From assembly GCA_033026295.1 (NCBI GenBank), contig CM065185.1:5518001-5582000 (forward strand): a stretch of DNA of 64,000 nucleotides. Direction: 5' to 3'. This DNA comes from Channa striata (taxonomy: Eukaryota > Chordata > Actinopteri > Anabantiformes > Channidae). The translations under genes and the position numbers were made by a program. The notes under the pieces were generated by a model. It saw nothing but the letters and a program-made list of their open reading frames with translations. It was not told the DNA's origin and searched no databases. Each line of letters begins with the position of its first letter. Within the stretch, counting starts at the first letter, position 1. Shown here piece after piece: positions 36,501 through 49,800 of the stretch.

Positions 36501-37980
36501 CTTAAATGTTCTCTGAAATAGTGAATATTGATGATTAAAAGGGCAACAATACATTTTAAACTCATCAACTTGTTAGAGAAATTATGTTTAATAATTTTTC
36601 TTATCTATTGGCAAATTGAAAGAACTACAACAAGCTTTATAAAATACTCAAATATTATTTCCCTGTACAGTTCACAGTAAGGTGTTAACAAACACCTATA
36701 TATAGATGCAGAATATGAAGAGCATAACATCAGCATTTCATTCAACAGTAGTACAAGTACAATATTCGCATTGGTTTTGACCTTGTTTTGGTATTTACCA
36801 TCTCATAACTGAAATCTGACACATAGCTGCTCCATATGTTCCCCAACAAGTTGCTGAGTGTGTCTCTCTGCTGTTTGGTGCTGGACAATTAGCGTGAAGT
36901 CCATCTACCATGGGTGTCTTACTGAAAGCTGCTGCCTGTCATCTGCTGAGACCGAGACTGAACAGGGAAGTTGTGGGTCATAAAAACGACACGAAGCTAA
37001 AAATGCTCCACAGAGCTGACAGGGACTGCAGAATGTGGTGTTAGTTCTCAATTCTTTCATGTTATACACAATATAAAAGAAAACATGATTGGGGTGACTT
37101 TTAAGTTCAGAAAAAAACACGGTTTTGTATTATTCATTAACTGTAACACACATTTAATCAGCTTCATCTGGATCAATCCTAGTTGGCACACATAGGTGCA
37201 TAACATAACCTTTTCCCAATAGAAACCATTTAGAATATCAGAGATGAAACACGTGACTTACATAAAACCCTCTTCCGCAGAAAATTGCTGTCAGGTTAAA
37301 CTTAAGAGTGTTGTGTCAATGCTGGGGTTGATCTAAGCTCTAGTTATGTATTCGACTAAAGCCATATTTATGACTTGTAGTGTCATGGGTTACATTCCAA
37401 CTCTAATTTTTTAATAGCACTCCTCGCTGTCTTCCGTCATGGTACTCCAGCCAAAAAATAATCCTAAAAGGACATTTGAGCTGAAGCGATAGCATTTGGA
37501 CATGGCAACTGTTATTGCTGTTGTTGTTGGCTAACGTGTGCTTTGGATGGACGTGTGAACGAATGTTTCCATTACAGTTGTTCTGCATGCTGACAGCCTT
37601 CAGTCATTACGACCACCTGGCACGCCCTAGAGCAACAGTTGTGAGCGTGGCCCCGGCGGTAACCAGATCCCGCTTTGATGAGTGGAACATTAACAGCTGC
37701 TCAGAAGGGTGTAAGAGAAGGAGCATGAAAGTGTTTGTGTGTTGTTTTATGTACACCCCATGTGTGTTTGTACAGATGAAGAAGAAGGTGGCAGAATCAC
37801 AAATGGCATCTTAATTGGCTTTTGGTGCCAGATGCCATCCTCTTAGGCTGACCAGGTCAGTCCCGACTGTAACAGTGTCTCAGTAGCCAGGCAGGGCTTT
37901 AGGCAGGCTTTCAGGGGCCTCCTGGCTCCTTTGACAGCTCCCACGGGTATTAGGTGCTTTAATGTTGTGTTGCCTCCCCT

Positions 37981-38016
<36 letters not shown>

Positions 38017-41000
38017 ATTCTTCTCTCTTTGTCATTCCTGTGGAGCAATGTGAGGCAAATTCACAGGAAGAAAAGCCTGAGGGTGAAAAAGGCTGGGGGT
38101 TCTTTGTGTTGAATCTGTTCACACTGAGGCACTGTGCTCTGGCTTCACTCCAGCTTCATACAGTGTTTTGATTGGGATTCTGCCTCCGCCAACCTCCGCC
38201 CTCCTCATTTACAGTGTGTTTATATGATGTAAACGTCCAGTTAGCCCTCAGATAACAGTAACCTTACCATCTAACCACCAGCCTCTAATCCTCAGCCTGT
38301 CATGCCCGGTGCTCTTCACCTTTTCACAATCCTCATGAGCTTCTTTTCCCTGCAAAAGAGAAAAGCAGGATAAATAAATCCTTTCACACTATCGTGACTG
38401 TGTCTAAATCATACAAAGAGACATACAGCCCCCTGCAAAAGTATTGGAACAAGAAAGCTGGGCTTAGGATTCAAAGATAGATATGAGTTCAGAATTTTAG
38501 CTTTTTATTGATGGCATTTACACACAACATGGCACATAACACCTGTACAAGCCAATGATAGCCCTCTCAGCGTTTGTTCTCTACATTAGTAAGAAAGGCT
38601 GTGTGCCTCCACAGCTAAACACTGGTCTAGAACACTCACTTGCTGCCTAAGTCTCTTTTTAACAACCAAAATGCAATACCAACATTGGTTTCCTTGACAA
38701 TTACTTAGGCAAGCTTAGAGAACACCTGTCTGATGTCTTAGATGACGTCTTTAGCGATGTACATGTACTAGTTATTAGTTTGTCTGACTTACTCAAACAC
38801 AACATGACTGCAGGAAAATACAAAGTAGAGAACAAACTCCGAGACAGAATCCTTCTGATTGCTGCGTTTGCATTCGGGATTCAATATCTTTGACGTAAAG
38901 AAGATTAGACGTGGTTGCAGCCACCATGGCCTACCCTTTTGTGGACTTCTTGTAGCATTTGTATTCTGTGATATTTTGGCAGAGTAAGATAATGTACCCA
39001 ACATTCGGCAAATTGTTCTCAAGCTGAGGAAGAAGTGGAGGAGTGTGGCCCTTGACATTGAGAAGAAGAGCAGCCACAGGGTTACATTTAGTGACTTGGT
39101 GGCATTTGTCAACGAAATGGCTAATGAGGCGTTGCACCCTTTGTTCGGGGCCCTATGGGATAAACTCAAAGGGCACATAAAGAACCCTATAGGTATCAAG
39201 CGTCTGCCAAATGACTAAAATGTAAATGTATCAAGTTAGGAAGGGAAGGCGGTAGTCAAAAAGTTTTACCACCAATGTAATACCAGTGAATGTTCACGAG
39301 GACATGACTTCAAAGCCAAGCTCTAGTAAGACAGGCCATACCAAAATTATCAAAGCTTTTTTTGCCAGGATGAACACACTTTAAAGGACTGTGTAAAACT
39401 CATTTAGTATGAATTATATCGCCTTCGTGAAAGATATGATCACTGAGGGATATGCAGTTAAAGTTCCAGATAAAGATCTCGGCCGTACTGATGGAAAGGT
39501 TTGGTACATTCTTAATCAGGGAGTGTATCACCCCAAGAAGCACAAACTGCAAGTGGTATTTGACTGCGGCACTTCCTATCAAGGAACCTCATTAAACAGT
39601 CAGCTTCTTTAATGTCCAAACCTTACCAGCACCCTAATTGTTGTCCTGACCAGGTTTTGCTGATGTGAAGTCATGTTCCACCAGGTAAAGGTCCCACTAC
39701 AAGACGCCGACTTACTCAGGTTTTAGTGGTGGCCGGACAGCGGCACCAGTCAGCCAATGGTTGAATTCGGAATGGAGGTGCATCTGTTCGGAGCTACTTT
39801 GTCGCCTAATTGTGCAGGCTAGGCTCTCAGACGATGTGCTGAAGACAACATCGTTAGTTCGAAGCTTGTGCACTTAATACAGTGTTACAGAATTTCTATG
39901 TCGATGACTGCCTGAATCCGTCAAATCCGTTGACAAAGTCAATTCCTACATGTCAGAAGGGTGGCTTCAGACTAAATAAATGGATGTCTAACAATTGTAT
40001 GCTGTTCGCAGTCCTCCCTGAAGAAGAGAAGGCGATAGAAATAAAGGACCTGGACTTAGATCAAGTACAGGGAGGTGGGCTGTGGGACAGTAACCTACAT
40101 AATTCAGCCCAACAGAAGTAACCAAGTTCTTTCTCCTTACTTTGGCCTTTCCACCACTTTGTTATAGAGCATTATCAGTCTATAAAACTTTGTTTCAGAC
40201 ATCTCTTCAGTTTTGAAAATTCCAAAATTCCTTTGTAATTCTTACTTCTAATGTGATGTTTGCACAGGTGGTGTGGCCTCTGTTTTTCTGCTGATTAAGT
40301 TTTCTTCCAGTGGTTGGATCATAATACCTCCACCCCTGCCCCGCAGAGGTTCTTTGTGCTGCCACTGACACAGCTCACTCAATGCTTCTGTCATCAGTTC
40401 TTCCATTTTTTTCTAATTCTGTGTATGGTGATTAGTAAACCCATGGTTTCTTTCTTATTGACTATGGCCTAGTGACTGCATTTTAAACCCCCTTTCTCCG
40501 GTTCACAGTTGCTTGCTTTTCTGTAATAGACTGCTTTGTGGATTTAATGTTGATTTATTCTTTTAAGCAAGTCTTCACGTATTAAACCCAAGACTATAAT
40601 GCAAAGCAGTTATTTAAAACAAATTTTTGTTTGAAAATTAATCTAAAAAAACACACCTGGGTAACAAGAAACACCTGTCAGTCACATGTTCCAGTAGTAA
40701 ACAGATGTAATTTCGGTGTTCTGATACAAAAGGTGCTATCTTCTGTATTAATTAACATATCAAGGTGTAAATACCATTAAATAATCTGATTTATTGTTTG
40801 ATATTAAACCCAAATGTCTTCGGCAACCAAATGCTATTACAATACTTTTGAAGAGGACTGTACGTGGTGATAAGACTGCATGTGGTTTTTGATCTAAAAT
40901 TCACTAAGGAGATAAGGAGACAGAACGGAAAGGTAGGGGACTGATAATAATGTTCAGTCTGATTATCTAACGAGAGACGTGGTATCACAGCGTGAAATAG

Positions 41001-44000
41001 GCTGCTCACAAAATGATTAACTGATATTCATGTTTGACATTCTTCTTGATCCTTGGTGTGAAACGAGAAAGGAGTTTTGGCTTTCTTCTCTCCAGAAGAA
41101 GTGAAATGGAAATCCATTTTTAATGAAGTTGCAGTTTAATGTCTCACATAGATGTGTTGCCTCTGACAAGGTAGAGATATTTTAAAAGGCAGTTCATGTT
41201 AACTGCTTCTGGGTGAAATTAAAGTCTAAGTATGTGGCATGTCAAATATGCATCAGGAAAGTGTTATGAAGGCATAGTTATGAAAGATGTTAAACATTTG
41301 CCAGTTTACAAAAAAACCTAGGTGTAAGATTGTTCACCCTAGAATTGAACTCTTCTCATCTCTCATTTTTGCTGCCTGTCAACACTGAGGTATTTATAGA
41401 TATGTGAAACTGTTTTAGGAGAAGTTTTCTGCTCCACAGGGAGGTCAAAGGTCATGTTCAGCCTCAGAGCAGCTGTACTGTAGCTGGTTAAAGTTTCTAT
41501 AATCAGAAGCTCTCTAAAGCCAAATTTTGTTCCCTACCCTATACTGCTGTCCACCCTACTAAATAACTACTCTTTATGTGCTGAACTCACCTGCATCTAC
41601 CTTCCTCGTCCCTTCAGAACGAGCCATCGCCAGACACGAAGTACGAGAGATCGAGCAGCGGCACACACAGGATGGTATTCGGGAGAGGGACTCTGCAGCG
41701 GTAGCGTTAGCCGACAGCGAAGATGATGTAGTTATCATCTATAACCGTGTACCCAAAACAGCCAGCACCTCCTTCACCAACATTGCCTATGACCTGTGTG
41801 GAAAGAACCACTACCATGTCCTGCACATCAACACCACCAAGAACAACCCAGTCATGTCCATACAGGACCAGGTCAGAGTTATAGCTGAAAATTGACCATG
41901 AATTCCTACAATTTCCTTGTGATGTTCAGATGTGTAAGTATTTCTCAGTTATTTCCACAGTTTTTAAAACGACATGTATTTTTTGTTTAGGTGCGATTTG
42001 TAAAGAATGTGACCGAATGGAGGGAAATGAAGCCGGCCTTCTACCACGGACACGTCTCCTTCCTGGACTTCACCAAGTAAGGAAATATAGATTTATCATC
42101 TTTGGCCTGCCCATGTTTGTGATGGCATTTGCACTGTTGTGGCTTTGTGCAGTTGACTCCACCTTGTGGCCGGTTGGAGCTTTTCACTTAGTACTATGTA
42201 AGGATCTAAGTGTAGCACCCTGAATTACTGCTGGCCTGCCAATGTCAGTGTAAATAGCAAATTCTTTACACTTAAATCTGTATCTGCCAAATTGCTTGCA
42301 TTTATTTAGCTTTTGTAACCCCATCTCTACCATCTGTCTCAGATTTGGGGTGAAGAAGAAGCCCATCTACATAAATGTGATCCGTGACCCCATTGAAAGG
42401 CTGGTGTCCTACTATTACTTTTTGCGTTTTGGGGATGACTACCGGCCCGGCTTGAGACGCAGGAAGCAAGGAGACAAAAAGGTTAAAATGGACAAAAAAG
42501 GCTCATTCTTTTGTTTAAATGTTTCACTTCTGCCTTGCATGACTTGCAAATATGAGGCTTCCGCAGTCTGCATTAGTCATTAGAGGAGGAGGGAAATCAT
42601 TTGGACTCCCTGTAGTGTTTCTTTATAATAAACAAATGAATTTCTTACTAAAACACTATGACTTTGGAAGATAAGAATAACACTGACTCCTGAAGCCTCC
42701 TCTTCGCTTACAATACACATTGGGATACTTTTCTCGACAAACAATGTTGCATTATAATTACTAGTTTGCTTACTGGAATCATAATGACCAGAATGAAATG
42801 AAAAATGATTAGCTGTGATTATGAAAATGAAATAAAATTATTAAATCTGTTTCAGTGTTAATAAAGGGTAGGTAATTTGTTTTTAGACAACCTTTGATTT
42901 CTTAATCTCCTTAAGTAAATTAACAAGTCAGTTCAAAAATGATCACGCGCTGTGCTTGCATTTCAGACATTTGATGAATGTGTATCTGCCGGTGGCTCCG
43001 ACTGTGCCCCTGAGAAGCTCTGGCTTCAGATTCCCTTTTTCTGTGGTCACTACTCTGAATGCTGGTATGTGGTGAAACACCTGACACTGTGCTATACTAA
43101 GTCATTTCATGTATTCTTTATTATTGAAAGTGAAAGAAGTAAAGCATCATGAAGCTCATCATCATTAATGTTTCCTTCCTTTATATGTATATGTTTAAAG
43201 GAGAGTTCTGGTTATATTCTCATTGCCAACATAAATTTAAATTCAAATGCAATCCTAGTGAAGCCAAAATGCTAAAAACACATTATGTTCTTTGTTTATT
43301 TTGAGGCTATTCTACTCATCACTCTGGTGCAATAAATACTTAGCACGCCAAATATAATAGCACAACAAATGTTTATTAATCTGCAGGTGAAAATAATCCC
43401 TGTTTACTTCTCTATGAGGAAGGTTTGCCCATCTGTTTAAGCAAGTACTTATCCTTTTTAAATGTGAAACTATATTTCTAAGGTTAATGTCCTCACTGTA
43501 AATTATTTCATACTAAGTAGGATAGGGAAGTTGTAAAGCAGTAGTGGAGATGTTATTATTTTTGTCTTTTTCTCTAATTAATATCAAAAACATCGAATAT
43601 CACCAACACTGTATCACCCCAGGCAGTACAGGAGTCAACAGTTTTGTTCCATAGTGCACGACATTAAGCCTCATAGTCCTTTTCTGTCACTTATGCCACT
43701 CTCATCATCTCAGGGTCTTTGATCACACGGTGATCTGTATTAATTTCTCCCTCAGCCCTCTCACCTTCCTTAATCTCTCCTTGACTCTTCCATTGACCTT
43801 TCAGCCATCTAGCCTCTTCATGTATGACACTGACTGCAGGGTCTAGACTCTTTGGTACACTAACAGTATATTAAAGTATCTGAAAGCTCCTGGGAAATAT
43901 TAAATAAATGCTAGAGACAAAAGGTGAAGGTGCTTCCAAATTCTGTCTTTAATAAGGCTTGGCTAAAAAAGTACTTTGTAGGTTCAAACAATCTACTTCC

Positions 44001-46274
44001 TCCCCTATATATTAAATGTTCTAATAATGACAACTCCTGCCACCACTTTCCACTATGCCTTTCTGCCTTTCTGCTTTCTCCACCACAACCTGTTCATCAT
44101 GCTTCCGTGTCTCCAACCCTCTCTGGTCTCACACATCACTTAACTATTTCTCCTGTCACTCTCTTTGTTCCTCTCAGCTCTCCTCTGCTGCTTTTCTGTC
44201 GCTTTCCTCTTCTGTGGCATAACTAGCGCTATATGCCCCCTCTTTTTCTGCGTGTTTCTGTTTTTGTGAGCATTTAACATACAGCAGTAATATCAAATAC
44301 TGTAACTTAAAGTACTAACATTAAAAAAAGCATACCCCCATACACAAACATGATCTCTGTGCAGGAATGTAGGAAGCCAGTGGGCTCTGGAACAGGCAAA
44401 ATACAACTTGGTCAACGAGTACATGCTGGTTGGAGTAACGGAAGAGCTGGAGGACTTTATCATGATGCTGGAGGCCGCATTGCCACGCTTCTTCAAAGGA
44501 GCCACTGAGCTGTACAAAACAGGTGCCTTATCTGCTAAACAGTTGAAAACCATTTGCTCTCTCTCTGCATATTTTGGTTCCCCTCAGCAGTATAATAAAA
44601 ACTGAAAAGGAGCTTTGTAGGCCGGTCGTATTACAAAGCTAAAATGTTTGTGTGTCTGCGTGTGGTTGCATATAAGCAGTTAGAATTGCTCCTGCGAGGA
44701 CCGAATTGTAATCAATATGCACTCATGCCTCTCTGATGTACTTACAGATTAGTTGCCTTAAGTGCAGCCAGAATGCATCATGATAGAAGAATTAAATCTG
44801 ACAGTGATATATGCAGTTTACACCATGACTAGATTTTACTGCTGAAAGGTTTTTTTTTTGTTGACTGTCAATCACACAATGAGCTTTAAAGAAATGGCCC
44901 ATGATTCAGGCAAAATACTGCTGATATTTTAACATGTTAACACCAGCACCTTAACAGCTTCTTTCAGTAAGCCCCCTCCTCCCATAATTCATGCATTAAG
45001 TATGAGTGCTCCTTGTGCTGATTAGCTGTAATTGCCCGACCCATATTTTTTTACCGCATCTTCAGAACCAGGGCTGTACACAATCACATGATGTATTCTG
45101 AGTGCATACACTGCATCTTCAGTTAGAAGGATGTCAGGAAAATTTTACCAAATATGATGACATGTATAATAAATTGCAATCAAGGACCGTGTATTTTAAG
45201 AAATTCCTTAAAATTGATAAATTGGCTTAAAGAGAAATGTAGACCACATCAGGCAGGAGTGAAAACTCTAACATATTTGCACAACCTTTATATAATAATC
45301 TCTATTTCATGTGTCAAATTGACATAAAACACCAATTTAAGATATTAAGAAACAGCACAGAGAAATTGAGAATTAAGCTTAGCACAGAGACTGTATGGAA
45401 TTCTGTAATCTTGGCCAACCTCCAGTAAATATGTAAAATTAAATGTAGTTTGTTTATGTGATTTGGGACAGGGTTAAGTGTGGCATTTCTTCTCTAAGGA
45501 CAGTACCTTCTTAAAGTGACCACCAAGCAGGCGACTCTTAGGAATCACTGAACCTAGTTAAAAAATAGTCAACTTTTAGTTAACTTGATATTATTACACA
45601 GTTGGGTTTTAGCCATGATAGCTGTTTCACTCTGTTTTCAGCCTTTGTGCTATGATAATCCATTCCTAGCTGTACCTTTTTATGTAATTTTACAATGGCA
45701 TAAAAGTAGTATCAGCTCTCAGCTGGAAAGACAATAAACAGCAATTATTCACATTTTATTTAATTTGATGATTCTATAAATGGGAATGACTTCAATTAAT
45801 CTTGGTTAAAGCAGAGAAACATGATAATCAGAGTGATTTACTGGTAAGGGCTTTTATTGTTAGGAGTTAATCAATTTTCAGTTTACCTGTGACTTATGGA
45901 GAGGATTCTGCAAAACAAATGCCAAAGAATAACTACTTGAGCAAAATCAAAACGAAACCAATTTGATCATGTGTCTCTATAAGATTTTTGTGAATTGAAT
46001 ACAGTACATGTGGCTGCACTCCTTTAAACCCCCTTCTCCCCTTGTTACAGGGAAGAAATCCCACCTGAGGAAGACCAGTGAGAAGAAGCCGCCCACGAAG
46101 GAGTCAATTGCCAAGCTTCAGCAGTCGGCTATTTGGAAGATGGAGAATGATTTCTATGAGTTTGCACTGGAGCAGTTCCAGTTCGTCAGGGCACATGCTG
46201 TCAGAGAGAAGGATGGAGAACTCTATCTGCTGGCACAAAACTTCTTCTATGAGAAAATCTACCCAAAAAACTAG
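21567..46274 (+). CDS. hs2st1: Heparan sulfate 2-O-sulfotransferase 1
   Basis: Seven coding exons: 21567-21690, 41618-41871, 41991-42076, 42343-42481, 42967-43064, 44365-44522, 46051-46274; 360 residues (human 356). It is a Golgi type II membrane protein: a short basic tail, a membrane span at about residues 12-28, and a coiled neck (NQIQKLEESRGKLERAIARH). The 5'-phosphosulfate loop is VPKTASTSF with K88. The catalytic histidines lie in FYHGHV (H145, H147, matching 140 and 142 in mammals). The 3'-phosphate motif is INVIRDPIERLVSYYY. It moves sulfate from PAPS to the 2-O position of iduronic acid in heparan sulfate, shaping growth-factor binding. All frames join without a break. The only length gain is in the linker after the neck (about residues 58-78). 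The intron 4 donor (AAG|GTTAAA) is weak. Teleosts may have two copies; which one this is cannot be told. Confidence 0.96.
23549..23571 (+). repeat. Short GTA/TAG trinucleotide repeat
   Basis: About six tandem GTA units within hs2st1 intron 1. Simple repeat with no other feature. Confidence 0.6.
25227..25266. repeat. Nested 40-base inverted repeat in hs2st1 intron 1
   Basis: CCAACA-tag-ATGCCTCCA-gaa-TGGAGGCAT-tatt-TGTTGG: a perfect 9-bp stem with a 3-base loop (25236-25256) inside a perfect 6-bp outer stem. It is too short for a typical microRNA precursor. It may be a transposon end or a chance hairpin. Confidence 0.5.
32080..32460 (+). mobile_element. LINE fragment (L2/jockey-like reverse transcriptase C-terminal region), degraded
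   Basis: The plus strand encodes VRPLQLVPNPAARLVLITQ followed by HVSHL (frame beginning at 32127). This is the conserved stretch just after the catalytic part of L2/Rex-type LINE reverse transcriptases, usually RPLQLVQNAAARLV...HVTPLL. Upstream, QALVVSHLD.CSALLTG in shifted frames fits the preceding part of the same region. Stops and frameshifts abound, and only a few hundred bases survive. It lies in hs2st1 intron 1 in the sense direction. Confidence 0.6.
37984..38014 (+). repeat. (CA)n microsatellite
   Basis: About 15 uninterrupted CA units in hs2st1 intron 1, likely polymorphic in length. Confidence 0.95.
38425..38560 (+). mobile_element. One end of a Tc1/mariner-like element
   Basis: TACAGCCCCCTGCAAAAGTA at the left is the typical start of a fish Tc1-like family, directly preceded by a TA-containing context. 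It is followed by the family's usual interior wording (CAGAATTTTAGCTTTTTATT, GGCACATAACACCTGT). No matching opposite end was seen within the next 2 kb, so only one end remains. It lies just upstream of the BEL/Pao relic. Confidence 0.5.
38790..40120 (+). mobile_element. BEL/Pao LTR-retrotransposon relic, internally deleted
   Basis: In the sense direction of hs2st1, pieces appear in the right order. At about 38990-39165 there is a gag-like stretch resembling the Pao capsid region (RKKWRSVALDIEKKSSHRV). At about 39355-39400 there is a possible zinc-knuckle-like scrap. From 39409 to 39612 the reverse transcriptase start reads VYHPKKHKLQVVFDCG. At 39613-39880 there are shifted frames with FHQVKV and VHLFGA. 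At about 39890-40080 the catalytic box FYVDDCL is followed by GGFRLNKWMS. The protease and most of the gag-pol join are missing. At least one stop and several frameshifts break the rest. Integrase and both LTRs are not seen. A short unrelated repeat (39198-39230) is inserted in it. It is clearly inactive. Confidence 0.75.
39198..39230 (-). repeat. Fragment of the TTTGGCAGACGCTT repeat, inverted
   Basis: The minus strand reads TACATTTACATTTTAGTCAT followed by TTGGCAGACGCTT, the same end as in the dispersed repeat at 3273-3370. It interrupts the BEL/Pao relic, so it probably arrived later. Confidence 0.5.
40121..41617. other. Distal part of hs2st1 intron 1
   Basis: AT-rich, with no recognisable exon or repeat. 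It ends in the exon 2 acceptor CCTTCAG at 41611-41617. Confidence 0.5.
43065..44364. other. Intron 5 of hs2st1
   Basis: 1.3 kb with no recognisable element. It contains a C/T-rich block at about 44010-44220 (many CTCT and CCTC words) and the acceptor CTCTGTGCAG before exon 6. Confidence 0.5.
44523..46050. other. Intron 6 of hs2st1
   Basis: 1.5 kb of AT-rich DNA without a recognised feature. The acceptor is CCCTTGTTACAG. Confidence 0.5.
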
Positions 46275-46890
46275 TGAGACACATGTCGGTAGAAGAGTTT
46301 GGAGAAGATGCTTTGTACAGATTCAGGTGTGCCGTCAGAGACAAGACACAGAAAGTGAGAGGGACAGACTACTGCTGATGGTGTGGCTGGTTAGTACGAG
46401 GGATTGAGAAGATAACATGGAGCTGCAGAACAATCCACCTCTGACGCAGCGACTGCGCCGTTATTCACATCTGTGCCAGCCAACTGGACTAGGAGCTTGT
46501 GTTTCATCAGCTGGTTGTGTTCCCAGCAGCTCCCAGGCCTTCGCTCCCTTTCACTTCCATGACAAAGGTCATATGTACAGAAGGCCTCTGCTGGCATACG
46601 GTCGGAGATGTCGTCTCCAACAGTTGATCAGACCTCAACTCCTGATTTGGCCTCACTGTTGCAGACTAAATCTTTTCATTGGCTTTGTACTGTTTGGTTG
46701 TGTTTGGTTGTATTTTAACTCTTTATTATGGTTGTCTTTTCTATGTATGTAGACATTTTTCATGGTGAACATCCGCCTGCCTCACCACCACTACTAACTC
46801 AAAGAGATTTTAAGTGTAAGAAACTGACTACTGTGCTGTATTATTGGGCTTGAATGACAACTTCTGAGATGATATTAACTGTTTTTATGA

Positions 46891-46896
46891 AATAAA
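46891..46896 (+). promoter_or_regulatory. Poly(A) signal, hs2st1 (proximal)
   Basis: AATAAA lies 617 bases after the hs2st1 stop codon. The mammalian transcript has a longer 3' UTR, so later sites may also be used. Confidence 0.55.
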
Positions 46897-49800
46897 AATC
46901 TTGTCACCATGGACTACAGTATTTACTTGGGCAAATGTGTATGTTCATACTGTACCCGATGTGATTTGCTGGATGACTTATAAATGTGCAGCTTTGCCCT
47001 GGAGCCTTTTTCTGGGTAATGAAGGAGTTTTCTATACATTATCTTATCCAAGTGTGTAAGAAGCTGAAGATGCTGCTGCTGTAAATATTTAGTACTTTTT
47101 CAGTGCATTTTATTTCCGGACAGACTGCCTACTGTACAGTATTAACTTTTATGGTCTTTTAGCTTCTGGTTAAAGTAACAACCTGGGCATGCTGCTATTC
47201 ATGCCTTTCGTTTGATTTTTCACTCTGCATTTTTTTTCTGTCATATTTTCCTCTTTGGGTTCTAAACATGAGTTGCACTCTAATGAGTTACTTTGCTGTT
47301 TAAGAAATACATTTTGAAGAATGTGTTTCTTACTAAGAGAAGATTGAGGTCCACATGACATCAGTCTTTTGAGTATAAAGCTACAGCAGAGACTCTGAAA
47401 CTAAAGAAAAAAGCTTGGTAAACAGACAATTATTGATAATTATTAAGGTTTACAATATTGAATGCTCAAGGTAGGTTAAGTAGCATTAAACGAGAAGCAG
47501 AGTACTTCTCTTTAAATTCTCTGCAAGAAAACAAATACTGTATTTATTTCCCAAATGATCATACTATTCTTTAAGTCACTGCTATTTTCTTAGCAGTTGT
47601 GCTCATAAAAAATGGAGGTGATTTTGAAAATGACTTCATTTGCTAGTTTCCATCTCATTTTCTTTAAGATTGGCTCTGGCCTCTTTTTTTATGGCATGTA
47701 ATTGGCAAGTTAAATTTCTTTTGTCTATCTATGATTCATTGTCAACTAACAGTAAAAAACCTCACCCCTCTTATAAGAAAAAGGTATACTACTGTAAAGA
47801 CAAAAGCAATGCCTCAGCCTCAAGAGCATCAAACTTGACCCATCACAGCTTTTCATTATTTAAAGATGATAAGTACATTATAATTATAATCGGAGGATTT
47901 AAATGAGTTTTTGTGTGCCTTCTTTACACCCACTCCCTGTTGTTCGCAGCTTTGTCAAATGGAACATAAAAACAACATGGCTGTTTTCACCTTTTTATTG
48001 CCAATCAAATATACTGAACATCCAAAAAAATAGTAGAGATGCATGTGTGTTTCTTCATTTTGTACAACCATTTCTGCATTCTTCATAATCAGGTACAATG
48101 AGGCAGAGAATGGTAAAGGCAGATACATCTGCAAATGTGCAAACTAAAGCCGGATTATTTCAGGGCCGGCATCCTGCAGAGGGAGATAAAGAGCTACCAG
48201 GTCTGCTCCTACCTCTGTGAGTGTGTGAGAGTGAGTGTGTGTTCACATCCTTTCCTGACCCTGCTACAGTAACTTTTATGCTGATTGCAGATAACATAAA
48301 TATGTTATTTGCATGATTTATTATAATAGTACACTAATGTTACATGTATTTTATTGCAGTTGTTATGCCAACCACTATGTAAACATAATACATTTTCTCT
48401 TATTGTTTGCTATTTTGCTGATGAAGCAAATATTAACTGGAGGGCACAAAACAGTGGACTAGCGATGTTAAGTGAGAGGAATCACTAGAGGCCGGAGAGA
48501 GTTTATGTCAGCCAGCGTTGCTTACTGTTACCTGTCCCTGCTCTCAGATAATCTGCTCTCAGCCATAGGCTATTACACTTATCCCAATTAGCCTCAGGTG
48601 GTTATTCAGGTGCTGCCTGGTTTTGACCCTACAACCCAAATAAATATGGAGAGTACCCCTCCACACAGAATTTCAAAATTTAACCTGTAATATCAAAAAT
48701 CATAGGTGACACCAGTAGAAAACGGTATGTGAAAACCGTCAAAGTGCTATGTAACATTTATGCAGCATGTACGTACCACCGTGTTGTTTTTTGCTCAGGT
48801 TTAATATTAGATGCTCTTGATGGTGCTGCCGTCCCCTTCTGATTCTTGGGGGTTGGTTGTCCTTAACCTGTAAAGGGGCAAATAAGCTGCCACTCACCAC
48901 AGCTACAAAAAATATTATCTTAGTTGTCTAAACTCATACAGCCAGACAATGTCTATTCCTCAAACACTAAACCCTGCATTGTACAGTATCCGTTATTGAT
49001 AAATACCATAATGGTCAATATGTTAAAAACCTAAACCAAACGATTTTGACAGAAGCTTCTGTCCTCCAAACAAGAGCACATCTCAACAAGGCACCTGTGG
49101 TTTTTATTATGTCTTAGCATAGAAATGAGCCAGTGTTGTAGTCAACATTGATAAAAATACATGGGACATTGTGCCATAAGCACAGAGGGCCCAGTCTCTG
49201 AGACATGAAGGACTGTGTCTCTTTGGGTTATGCAATGCCGCAGTAAGCCTGCTCTGAGGTGTGACAGGTCATGCACCGGCCCCAGTGGAGAAGACTTAAG
49301 TGTTTGTCCTGTGGGTTTTTTCATAGCAGTTCTTCCTGATCTATCTGGCTCGGCAACTCAAAAGTAAACTCTGACTCTTATTTAGTATGGCAGCTTATGT
49401 TTGCTTTGCAGCTCTGGTTCTCACCAGGTTTGGACAGCACTGGCATGATCCCTCGGAATTAAAGTCTCTTTCAGTGTGATGATCAGTACTAAATTGCTGA
49501 TGGTTTGCTCTCTAATAACTACATATGTGCAAATTTGAGCATTTCTTTAAGCTACATGTATTTTGGAAGCTTTTAACACCACTTGTGCAATATAAAAAGT
49601 TCAACAAACTTTGATTGAAACAGTAGTGTACACTTTTACTGATTTAATGCAAAAGTGTCCGTTTTCTGGTCGTGCTCATAGAAATATTTGTGGTTCTGCA
49701 GGGACCTGCTCAGGTTTGATAAAACCACCCCAGTGATTCTGGACTTGCAGACTAGAAATTAAGTACAGAAAGATTTAATCACAAAGATGCCAGACTTTTA

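Larger units (their letters stand above)
21691..41617. other. Intron 1 of hs2st1, about 19.9 kb
   Basis: No gene is recognised inside this long first intron. Transposon relics and simple repeats within it are listed separately. A plus-strand open frame of 165 codons (28743-29240) starts without an ATG, matches no family and is probably chance. Less AT-rich blocks, such as about 25560-26130, 26600-27130 and 35040-35380, might be conserved enhancers. That needs alignment and is only inference. Confidence 0.6.
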
